From Bog-159 sp050011755 (GTDB lineage: Bacteria; Acidobacteriota; Terriglobia; Bryobacterales; Bryobacteraceae), in contig JBEKIM010000152.1 in the NCBI GenBank assembly GCA_050011755.1, positions 1 to 14,075 of the forward strand: a stretch of DNA of 14,075 bases, read 5' to 3'. The notes beneath the pieces were generated by a model, which was not told the DNA's origin, ran no database searches, and saw nothing but the letters and a program-made list of their open reading frames with translations. The translations under genes were made by a program, and so were the position numbers. Shown here piece by piece: positions 5,907 to 12,684 of the stretch; the stretch's first letter is position 1, and every line of letters starts with the position of its first letter.

Positions 5907-6824
5907 ATGAGATTACGGTATCTTGCCACCGTCGCGTTGGGCGCGGCACTCGGCGCGCCGCCGGTGCCGGCGCAGTCCGCCGGCGAACAGTTGCAGAAAG
6001 GAATCTACGCCCAGGAAACGGCGGGAGACCTGGATGGCGCCATCCGCATTTACCGGCAGGTGATCGCGTCCAACCCGGCGCAGAGAGTCTTTGCCGCGCA
6101 AGCCCAGATGCACCTGGCGCAGGCGCTGCTGCAAAAGGGCGACCTGCCGGGAGCGGCGCAGGAGTTCAACACACTGGCCGCAACTTACCCGGAATTCCAC
6201 GATTTGATCGCCGATATGGCGGGCCGTATGCAGGCATCGGGGCGGGCCCGCGTATTTTCTCTCGGCACCGCGTACCTGTCCCAGGGAGACCCCGACCATT
6301 ACCGGCACAACCGGACGGGAGTCGAACTCACCGCGCCCGAGGAATGGTCGCTCGAAGGGGACAACGAATCTTCCGGCGGGGGCGAGATGGTCAGGTTCTC
6401 GAGCTCAAACATTCAGACGGATGCTCTGGCGGTCTGGATGAGGCCTGCGAACGTCCCGGTTGCGGAGATCCCGGGCATGCTGCGGGACGGCCTGGCGCGC
6501 AAAGCGCAGGACCGGACCGGCTTCGCGGGCTGGAAGGTCAGACCGGAAAGTATCCAAGTACGAGTGGTGGGTGGACAGCAGGCCTTGAGCGCCATTGCAG
6601 ACTACAACGAAACCGCGGTCAGTGCCGGATCTCTCACGCTCAACGGCAATGTCCTAACGATCGGGAAAGATGCGTCCATCTCCTCCGAAAAGATGGTCGA
6701 GTACTTGATTTTGGTGCGCTCGCCTAAGACTTACGTGTTCCTCTATGGGAGAGCCAAGGCCGCCGATCTCGCGGCCTTGCAGTCTGGCATGGACGAACTG
6801 GCTGCATCCGCGGTCATTCCGTAG
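5907..6824 (+). CDS. Exported TPR-containing protein, first gene of a two-component operon
   Basis: This is a 305-residue protein with a signal peptide (MRLRYLATVALGAALGAPPV, likely cut near VPA/QS at 22-23), so it acts in the periplasm or is secreted. Residues 27-95 form two TPR-like helical repeats (DLDGAIRIYRQVIASNP and GDLPGAAQEFNTLAATYP), a protein-interaction scaffold. Residues 130-305 form a second domain that starts NRTGVELTAPEEWSLE and ends with alternating strands. It is reminiscent of the PsbP/DcrB-like fold, but this is only an impression. AGGAG (5894-5898) lies eight bases before the ATG. Its TAG overlaps the Shine-Dalgarno of the histidine-kinase gene, so the two are co-transcribed and probably coupled. 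A role in feeding the kinase's extracytoplasmic sensor, or as the cell-envelope output of the circuit, is inference from context. Confidence 0.8.
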   Translation: MRLRYLATVALGAALGAPPVPAQSAGEQLQKGIYAQETAGDLDGAIRIYRQVIASNPAQRVFAAQAQMHLAQALLQKGDLPGAAQEFNTLAATYPEFHDLIADMAGRMQASGRARVFSLGTAYLSQGDPDHYRHNRTGVELTAPEEWSLEGDNESSGGGEMVRFSSSNIQTDALAVWMRPANVPVAEIPGMLRDGLARKAQDRTGFAGWKVRPESIQVRVVGGQQALSAIADYNETAVSAGSLTLNGNVLTIGKDASISSEKMVEYLILVRSPKTYVFLYGRAKAADLAALQSGMDELAASAVIP

Positions 6825-6827
6825 GAG
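6823..6827 (+). promoter_or_regulatory. Ribosome binding site inside the preceding stop codon
   Basis: AGGAG shares bases with the TAG at 6822-6824 and lies four bases before the ATG at 6832. It fixes the kinase start there rather than at the upstream in-frame ATG (6745) and indicates translational coupling. Confidence 0.7.
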
Positions 6828-6831
6828 ACCG

Positions 6832-8748
6832 ATGTTTCGTTTGCACCGTGACCGGAGTTCATGGCTGCTGGCGCTGTTCCTGCTGCTGGGAGTTCTGGCG
6901 CCCTCGGGAGCGGTGCTCTGGTTCATGAACGATGCCGCGCGCAGCCAGGCCGAATCCGCGCGCCAGAGGGTTACGGAGGCCTACCGGGAGCAGCTTCGGC
7001 TATTGCGCGATCGGGCGGACGATGGCTGGAAGTCGCGCGCGGCGGCACTGGACCGGTCCGCAACGTCCGGATTCGCGGGCGCCGTGAAGGGCGCCAACGC
7101 CGATTCGGTCATTCTGCTGGACGCCCGGGGACGGGCGGTCTACCCTGCGCCGCCCGTCACACTCTTGCCCGATCCGGCGATGGACCGCGCGGAATGGGAT
7201 CGCGCCCAATCGCTCGAGCTTAGGCACGATCTAGTCCGCGCGGCCGCCGCATGGGAACGCCTGGCGAACACCGGCAAGGACCCCAACAGTGCCGCGCGCG
7301 CCGCGCAGGCCCAGATCCGGTGCCTGGTTCGTGCCGGCAGAAGGGATGCCGCCCTGGAAGTAATCCAGGGCCGCTTCTTGAGCGATCCGAAAACGGGTGG
7401 CAGGGACCTTGCAGGGCGCCTGATCGGAGTCGACGAACAACTCCTCGCCCTGCACCTTCTGCAACCGGACGATCCACGCTTCAAGGCCATTGCCCGGCGC
7501 CTGGTGGAAACGTTAAACGATTACAATGGAGCGCCCATGCCTTCCGCGCAGCGGCTTTTCCTCATGGGCGAGATGCAGGCGCTGGCGCCCGAAACGGCAG
7601 ACTTTCCCACCTATCCAGCCGAACTTCTTGCCGAGCGCTTTCTGGAAGCGGACCCGGCGCGGCCAGGCAACCAAGCGCTAGAGGCGACCGGCCTCCACGA
7701 CGTTTGGAAACTCAGCTCCCCTAACCGCAGGATGATCGCGCTCTATCGCAGCGCAACCGTGGCATCCCTGACGGAGAGCGCGATGGCAGAAGGAAACCCC
7801 TCGCGCAGCGTCCGGATTACAGTGGCTCCTCCCGGCACTCCAGGCGGAGGCGAAGCGATTGCAGCCGGCGCTATGCTGCCTGGCTGGCAAATCTCGTTTA
7901 CCCTGCTCGACGCCGGGCCCTGGGAAGAAGCCGCGCGCCGCAGAATGACGACATATATCTGGCTGGGATGCGCGGTAGTAGCTGCTATCGCGCTGGCCGG
8001 AATCTTCGCCGGCCAATTCTTGCGGCATCAGGCCAAACTCAACCGGCTCAAAACGGACCTGCTGGCCGCCGTTTCGCACGAACTGAAGACGCCTCTGGCT
8101 TCCACTCGCCTGCTGGTGGAAACGCTGCTCGAAGACGAACGCCCGGATGCTGCGAAGACCACCGAGTATTTGAAGCTGATAGCCGGGGAAAACCTTCGCC
8201 TGACGCGCCTGGTGGAGAACTTCCTGACGTTCTCGCGGATCGAGCGCAATCGCCAGCGCTTCGAATTCACCGAGACAAATCCGTCGGCCGTAGTCGAATC
8301 CGCGCTGGCGGCGATGCGCGAACGGTTGCAGGCGCCGGGCTGCCATTTGGAAGTGGACTTGAGCCCCGGCCTGCCCACGGTGCTCGCCGACCAGGATGCT
8401 TTAACTACCGTGCTCCTCAACCTGTTGGACAACGCTTTCAAATACACGCCCGCCGAAAAGCGGATTCGTTTGCGCGCCTACCGGAAGGATGGACGGCTGG
8501 CCTTCGACGTGGAGGACAATGGCATCGGGATCGCGCCGCGCGATCAGAAGCGCATTTTCCGCCGCTTTTACCAGGTCGACCGGCGGCTGGCCCGCGAAAC
8601 CGGCGGCTGCGGATTGGGGCTGAGCATCGTCGAGTTCATTGTCCGCGCGCACGGCGGCGAAGTTGCCGTGGAGAGCCGCCCTGGAGCGGGCAGCACCTTC
8701 TGCGTCTGCCTCCCCTGCCGACCGGCGGATTACAAGGCAGTCGCATGA
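6832..8748 (+). CDS. Membrane sensor histidine kinase
   Basis: This is a 638-residue inner-membrane kinase. TM1 (11-31) and TM2 (376-396) enclose an extracytoplasmic region of about 345 residues. It matches no sensor domain I recognise; its middle (about 130-290) is Ala/Arg/Leu-rich and helical, perhaps TPR-like. No HAMP domain is seen: the HisKA motif SHELKTPL (phosphoacceptor His416) follows TM2 by only 20 residues. The HATPase part has the N box LLNLLDNAFKY (528-538), G1 DNGIGI (562-567), F box IFRRFYQ (575-581) and G2 GCGLGLS (592-598). All catalytic motifs are present. It should autophosphorylate on His416 and pass the phosphate to Asp53 of the regulator encoded next, whose ATG overlaps its TGA. 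The signal is unknown; the exported TPR protein encoded immediately upstream is a plausible partner. Confidence 0.93.
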   Translation: MFRLHRDRSSWLLALFLLLGVLAPSGAVLWFMNDAARSQAESARQRVTEAYREQLRLLRDRADDGWKSRAAALDRSATSGFAGAVKGANADSVILLDARGRAVYPAPPVTLLPDPAMDRAEWDRAQSLELRHDLVRAAAAWERLANTGKDPNSAARAAQAQIRCLVRAGRRDAALEVIQGRFLSDPKTGGRDLAGRLIGVDEQLLALHLLQPDDPRFKAIARRLVETLNDYNGAPMPSAQRLFLMGEMQALAPETADFPTYPAELLAERFLEADPARPGNQALEATGLHDVWKLSSPNRRMIALYRSATVASLTESAMAEGNPSRSVRITVAPPGTPGGGEAIAAGAMLPGWQISFTLLDAGPWEEAARRRMTTYIWLGCAVVAAIALAGIFAGQFLRHQAKLNRLKTDLLAAVSHELKTPLASTRLLVETLLEDERPDAAKTTEYLKLIAGENLRLTRLVENFLTFSRIERNRQRFEFTETNPSAVVESALAAMRERLQAPGCHLEVDLSPGLPTVLADQDALTTVLLNLLDNAFKYTPAEKRIRLRAYRKDGRLAFDVEDNGIGIAPRDQKRIFRRFYQVDRRLARETGGCGLGLSIVEFIVRAHGGEVAVESRPGAGSTFCVCLPCRPADYKAVA

Positions 8749-9440
8749 GCCATCGCATCCTGATTGTGGAAGACGAACCGGCGCTCCTGCGCGGACTGAA
8801 GGACACTTTTGAGGCCCAGGGATATGAGGTCCTGGCGGCCCAGGATGGCGCGACCGGCCTGGACCTCGCCCTGAATCGGAAGCCAGATCTGATTCTGCTC
8901 GATATCATGCTGCCGCGTGTGAACGGGTACGAGATTTGCCGCGCCGTCCGGTCGCGTGGCCTGGAAATGCCGATCCTCATGCTGACGGCGAAAGGCCAGG
9001 AAGAAGATATCGTGCTGGGGCTGAACCTGGGCGCCGACGACTACATCACGAAGCCCTTCCGCCGCGCGGAGTTGATCGCCCGCGTCAACGCCTTTCTGCG
9101 GCGCGCCCGGCCGCCGCACCCCGTCAGCGCGCGCTTCGGCGAATATGATTTGAATCTGGCGGCGCACAAGCTCTTTCGCAACGGCCGGGAGGTCGATCTT
9201 ACCGCCAAAGAATTCCGCCTTCTGGCTTACTTCTTGTCGCGGCGCGGGTGCGCGCTCACGCGGCAGGACATCCTGGATGCGGTGTGGGGCAACTCGGTCA
9301 TGGTAACGCCGCGAAGTATCGACCGTTGCGTGGCCACCCTGCGGGCGAAGATCGAGCCCGCGCCGCACAGCCCGCGGTACATTCAAACCATACGCGACAT
9401 CGGGTACCGGTTCGACGCCGGCGCGGCGGATTCCTCTTGA
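8745..9440 (+). CDS. OmpR/PhoB-family response regulator
   Basis: This is a 231-residue cytoplasmic transcription regulator. The receiver domain (1-120) has the acidic pocket VEDE (8-11), phosphoacceptor Asp53 in LLDIMLPRVNGYE, Thr81 in MLTAKG and Lys103 in YITKPF. The C-terminal winged helix (about 130-226) shows DLTAKEFRLLAYFL, then LTRQDILDAVWG, SIDRCVATLRAKI and YIQTIRDIGYRF, all typical of the PhoB/OmpR class. The start is the ATG in ATGA at 8745, overlapping the kinase stop by four bases; the frame continues upstream only as a shadow of the kinase gene. It is the cognate partner of that kinase. Its targets are not visible; the operon itself or the beta-helix/cytochrome genes downstream are possible. 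Confidence 0.95.
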   Translation: MSHRILIVEDEPALLRGLKDTFEAQGYEVLAAQDGATGLDLALNRKPDLILLDIMLPRVNGYEICRAVRSRGLEMPILMLTAKGQEEDIVLGLNLGADDYITKPFRRAELIARVNAFLRRARPPHPVSARFGEYDLNLAAHKLFRNGREVDLTAKEFRLLAYFLSRRGCALTRQDILDAVWGNSVMVTPRSIDRCVATLRAKIEPAPHSPRYIQTIRDIGYRFDAGAADSS

Positions 9441-9462
9441 GTCTCTCCCGCGCTTCCCGCGC

Positions 9463-9491
9463 TTGCGTCCGCTAACCCCTGGCGGTATCCT
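9463..9491 (+). promoter_or_regulatory. Possible promoter of the beta-helix/cytochrome unit
   Basis: TTGCGT (9463-9468) and TATCCT (9486-9491) are separated by 17 bp, and they lie in the 92-bp gap after the response-regulator gene. The -35 match is poor (TTG only) and the -10 has four of six matches, so this is a weak prediction. Read-through from the two-component operon is an alternative. Confidence 0.3.
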
Positions 9492-9532
9492 TTTCTAGTC
9501 CCTCGCCATATCATGGCCCAGGAGTTTTCTTT

Positions 9533-10786
9533 ATGACCCAGACCGCTACCGCCCTGTTCGCCGCCGCGCTCGGTTTCACCCTCTGCACCTCCTGCGCGAA
9601 TAAGGATTCCGGCCTCGCCGCCGGCCCCGATTTTCAGAAAAAATTCCAAGAGGCTTTGATCACCGCTAAACCTGGCGCCGTCATCGAACTGCCCGAAGGC
9701 CGTCTGGATATGGACCGCGCGCTTTCGCTTTCCGTCGAAAACGTGACCATCCGCGGTAAAGGCATCGACAAGACCATCCTGTCGTTCAAGAATCAGAAGA
9801 CCGGCCCGGCGGGGCTTACTGTGACGTCCAACGGCTTCACCATCGAAGACCTGGCCATTGAGGACACCAAAGGCGACGCGCTCAAAATCAACGGCGCCAA
9901 TGGCGTCACCGTGCGGCGGGTGCGCACCGAGTGGACGGGCGGCCCCAGCGACAAGAACGGCTCGTACGGCATCTACCCCGTGCAGTGCAAGAATGTGCTC
10001 ATCGAAGAATCCGCTTCCATCGGCGCGGCGGACGCCGGTATCTATGTGGGCCAGTCGAGCAACATCATCGTGCGGCGCAGCCGCGCTGAAGCCAACGTGG
10101 CGGGCATCGAGATCGAGAATTCGCAGTTCGCCGACGTCTACGACAATAAGGCCATGCACAACACCGGCGGCATCCTGGTATTCAACCTCCCCGATCTGCC
10201 GGTGAAAGGCGGCGGCAACACGCGCGTGTTCAACAACGAAATCGTCGAGAACAACACCCAGAACTTCGGCGCCAAGGGCAGCATGGTGGCCAAGGTTCCT
10301 ACCGGCACGGGCGTTATCGTGCTGGCAACCAATCACGTCGAGGTGTTCAAGAACACCATCAAAGATAACAACACCGCCAATGTTTCCGTGATCAGCTACT
10401 TCACCACCGGCAATCCCATGAACGATGCGACCTACTATCCCTTCCCGGAGGCCATCTGGGTACACGACAACACCATATCCGGCGGAGGCACAGCCCCCAG
10501 CGGCGAATACGCCGACGCTCTGGCGCCGGTGGTCGGCAAGCCCATGCCCGCGATCCTGTTCGACGGCATCGTGAACCCCCAGAAGCTGGTGGCCGGCAAA
10601 CGCCTGCCCGACGACCTGCGCATCTGTATCCAGAATAACGGCGATGCCAACTTCATGAACTATGATGCAGGCGGCCACTTCAAGCACGTCAGCCGCGATC
10701 TGAAGCCATATAACTGCTCCTTGACGCCGCTCTCCGCTGTCAATCTGCCGGCCGCCGCGGCTGGCGCTCCGGCCGGAGGTAACTGA
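9533..10786 (+). CDS. Exported parallel beta-helix repeat protein (TIGR03805-like)
   Basis: This is a 417-residue exported protein. The N-terminus is a signal peptide ending LCTSCANK; Cys21 may be lipidated, though Cys at -3 makes the lipobox atypical. About 45-330 consist of successive turns of a right-handed parallel beta-helix, with short strands separated by Asn/Gly/Asp turns (NVTIRGKGID, NGFTIEDLAIED, NGVTVRRVRTEW, SNIIVRRSRAEANVAGIEIE, NHVEVFKNTIKDNN). Such folds occur in polysaccharide lyases and carbohydrate-binding proteins, but I see no catalytic set to assign. A Pro/Ala/Gly tail (LPAAAAGAPAGGN) ends it. AGGAG (9520-9524) lies eight bases before the ATG. The next gene, only two bases away, encodes a diheme cytochrome; this is the known but uncharacterised TIGR03805/TIGR03806 pairing, which makes the family call stronger than either gene alone. 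Confidence 0.85.
   Translation: MTQTATALFAAALGFTLCTSCANKDSGLAAGPDFQKKFQEALITAKPGAVIELPEGRLDMDRALSLSVENVTIRGKGIDKTILSFKNQKTGPAGLTVTSNGFTIEDLAIEDTKGDALKINGANGVTVRRVRTEWTGGPSDKNGSYGIYPVQCKNVLIEESASIGAADAGIYVGQSSNIIVRRSRAEANVAGIEIENSQFADVYDNKAMHNTGGILVFNLPDLPVKGGGNTRVFNNEIVENNTQNFGAKGSMVAKVPTGTGVIVLATNHVEVFKNTIKDNNTANVSVISYFTTGNPMNDATYYPFPEAIWVHDNTISGGGTAPSGEYADALAPVVGKPMPAILFDGIVNPQKLVAGKRLPDDLRICIQNNGDANFMNYDAGGHFKHVSRDLKPYNCSLTPLSAVNLPAAAAGAPAGGN
10775..10779 (+). promoter_or_regulatory. Ribosome binding site of the diheme cytochrome gene
   Basis: GGAGG lies within the last codons of the beta-helix gene, nine bases before the ATG at 10789. It supports that start and coupled translation of the pair. 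Confidence 0.6.
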
Positions 10787-10788
10787 CG

Positions 10789-11892
10789 ATGGAAGGCGGG
10801 CTCCAGCCCGCGCAGGACTTCCGTCCCGCCCTGTTGTGCGCACTCGCTTTTCTGATGCTCACGGCCTGCGGCGGCCGGGGCGTCCACTCGCACATCGCCG
10901 AGCCATATCCCACGAAGCTCTCCGCATGGAAGCTTTTTTCGGGCGACCCCGCCGCACTGAAGCCCAACGCCGGCGTGGTCCCCTATGACCTCAATAGCCC
11001 GCTCTTCTCCGACTACGCGACTAAGTACCGGTTTGTCTGGATGCCGCCCGGCTCTTCGGCAACTTACAACGATACCGATACTTTCACCTTCCCGGTAGGG
11101 ACTGTCTTATCCAAGACCTTCGCCTTTCCCGATTCCGATCGGGGCGGCAAGCGGCGCATCATCGAAACCCGCCTGCTGGTGAACGGCCAGTCCGGCTGGG
11201 TGACTCTGCCTTACGTGTGGAACCGGGAACAGACCGAAGCTCTTCTCGATATCGCCGCCGATCCCACCACCGTGCACTGGGTTCACCCCTCCGGAAAGCG
11301 ATACAGCATCGATTACGTCATTCCCAATACCAATCAATGCAAAGGCTGTCACGACCGTTCCAAAGTTGTGACGCCGATCGGCCCGAAGGCGCGCAACCTG
11401 AACAAGGATTTCGACTATCCCGAGGGCCGCTTCAACCAGCTCACTTACTGGAGCCGGATCGGCTATCTGCGCGGCGCGCCGCCGCCCGATCGGGTGCCCC
11501 GGCTGGCCGCTTGGGACGATCCGGCGAGCGGCACCCTGGACGCCCGTGCCCGCGCCTACCTGGAGATCAATTGCGCGCACTGTCACAATCCGCGCGGCCC
11601 GGCCAACACCACCGGCCTCTACCTGCTGGCGGCCCAGACCGATCCTATGCGCATGGGCTTCTGCAAGGTTCCGGTTTCGGCAGGACAAGGTTCGGGGGAC
11701 CTGCTGTTCGATATCGTGCAGGGCAAGCCGGAGGAATCCATTCTGGTGCATCGCATGGAATCGGTCACGCCCAAGATCATGATGCCGGAGTTAGGCCGGA
11801 CGATGGTTCATCAAGAAGGGGTCACGCTGATTCGAAATTGGATCGCCGCGATGCAGGGTAGCTGCGCCGAAACCAAATCGGGGCATCTCTAA
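10789..11892 (+). CDS. Diheme c-type cytochrome lipoprotein (SO2930/HNE_0200 family, TIGR03806-like)
   Basis: This is a 367-residue envelope protein. The signal peptide ends in the lipobox LTAC (lipidated Cys27), so it is probably a lipoprotein on the outer face of a membrane. Two heme c sites are present, CKGCH (184-188) and CAHCH (262-266), and IMMPELGR (330-337) offers a likely axial Met. The N-terminal half is beta-rich with family-typical segments PYDLNSPLFSDYATKYRFVW and LPYVWNREQTEA; the cytochrome-like part begins around the first heme. This pattern matches the SO2930/HNE_0200 family, whose members usually lie beside a beta-helix protein, as here (two-base gap). It should carry electrons, but donor, acceptor and substrate are unknown. 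Binding of an envelope substrate by the beta-helix protein with oxidation or reduction through the hemes is a reasonable guess, not shown by the sequence. Confidence 0.88.
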   Translation: MEGGLQPAQDFRPALLCALAFLMLTACGGRGVHSHIAEPYPTKLSAWKLFSGDPAALKPNAGVVPYDLNSPLFSDYATKYRFVWMPPGSSATYNDTDTFTFPVGTVLSKTFAFPDSDRGGKRRIIETRLLVNGQSGWVTLPYVWNREQTEALLDIAADPTTVHWVHPSGKRYSIDYVIPNTNQCKGCHDRSKVVTPIGPKARNLNKDFDYPEGRFNQLTYWSRIGYLRGAPPPDRVPRLAAWDDPASGTLDARARAYLEINCAHCHNPRGPANTTGLYLLAAQTDPMRMGFCKVPVSAGQGSGDLLFDIVQGKPEESILVHRMESVTPKIMMPELGRTMVHQEGVTLIRNWIAAMQGSCAETKSGHL

Positions 11893-11898
11893 GCCAAG

Positions 11899-11944
11899 CC
11901 GTGGCGCACGCTTCAGCGTGCCGGCGGGACTTTTAAGTCCCGCT
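11899..11944 (+). repeat. Dispersed palindromic repeat, copy D, between convergent genes
   Basis: It is identical over 46 nt to copy B at 3587-3632: hairpin 11906-11921 (GCACGCT/AGCGTGC) followed by 11924-11943 (GCGGGACTT/AAGTCCCGC). It occupies most of the 63-bp gap between the cytochrome gene and the convergent lptB gene, six bases after the former's stop and 12 bases from the latter's. It is well placed to block transcription from both sides, although only a TTTTT at 11953-11957 resembles a terminator tract. Confidence 0.85.
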
Positions 11945-11955
11945 GTAGCCGCTTT

Positions 11956-12684
11956 TTAAGTCTGTAAACTGAACGACTCACCCAAATACACCCGCTTCAC
12001 CTCCGGATCCCGCGCCAGCGCCTCTGGAGTCCCCGCCCGCAGAATCCGCCCGTTATCGATAATATACGCGCGGTCCGTCACCGTCAGCGTTTCCCGCACG
12101 TTGTGGTCGGTCACCAGAATCCCGATGCCTGTCCTCTTCAGATCGAAAATAATGCGCTGCAACTCCAGCACCTGGATCGGGTCGATCCCCGAGAACGGCT
12201 CGTCCAGCAGCAGGAACTTGGGCTTGATCACCAGCGACCGCGCAATCTCCACGCGCCGCCGCTCGCCGCCCGAGAGCATATAGCCCTGGCTGCGGCGCAC
12301 CTTCTCCAGCCCGAGCTGCTCGATCAGCCCATCCAGGGTCTCGCGCCGCTCGCGGTTGCGCAAGGGCAGCGTCTCCAGGATAGCCATCAGGTTCTCTTCG
12401 ACCGTCAACTTCCGGAATACGCTGGCTTCCTGCGGCAGATAGCTGATGCCGCGCCGCGCGCGCTGGTACATCGGCAGCGGGGTAATTTCCACGTTGTCTA
12501 CCAGGATGCAGCCGGAGTCGGGGCTGATCAGCCCCACGATCATATAGAACGAGGTGGTCTTTCCCGCGCCATTCGCTCCCAGCAGGCCGACGACTTCGCC
12601 TTCGTCGACGCTCACGGTGACGTCGTCCACCACTTTGCGCCCGCGATACGATTTCGAGATTTCCCGGGTTTCCAGTTTGCTCAT
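11956..12684 (-). CDS. lptB: LPS export ABC transporter ATP-binding protein LptB
   Basis: This is a 242-residue cytoplasmic ATPase that powers extraction of lipopolysaccharide from the inner membrane by the LptBFGC complex and its movement along the LptA bridge. All ABC motifs are intact: Walker A GANGAGKTT (36-44), Q-loop Gln85 in YLPQEASVFRKLTVEENL (a strong LptB signature), LSGGERRR (137-144), Walker B FLLLDEPF (157-164), D-loop SGIDP (165-169) and switch His194 in TDHNVRET. The length is normal for the family. The ATG at 12684 overlaps the TGA of the upstream OstA/LptA-type gene (ATGA), so the two are translationally coupled. LptB is the last gene of its operon here, ending against repeat copy D. 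The assignment is firm. Confidence 0.96.
   Translation of the reverse strand: MSKLETREISKSYRGRKVVDDVTVSVDEGEVVGLLGANGAGKTTSFYMIVGLISPDSGCILVDNVEITPLPMYQRARRGISYLPQEASVFRKLTVEENLMAILETLPLRNRERRETLDGLIEQLGLEKVRRSQGYMLSGGERRRVEIARSLVIKPKFLLLDEPFSGIDPIQVLELQRIIFDLKRTGIGILVTDHNVRETLTVTDRAYIIDNGRILRAGTPEALARDPEVKRVYLGESFSLQT

Noticed and set aside
9383..10843. Long minus-strand open frame (486 codons) opposite the beta-helix gene
   Set aside because: It is antisense to a gene with a signal peptide, repeat pattern, ribosome site and family match. Its product is a low-complexity His/Gly/Val/Asp sequence with no motifs, as expected from a GC-rich mirror frame.
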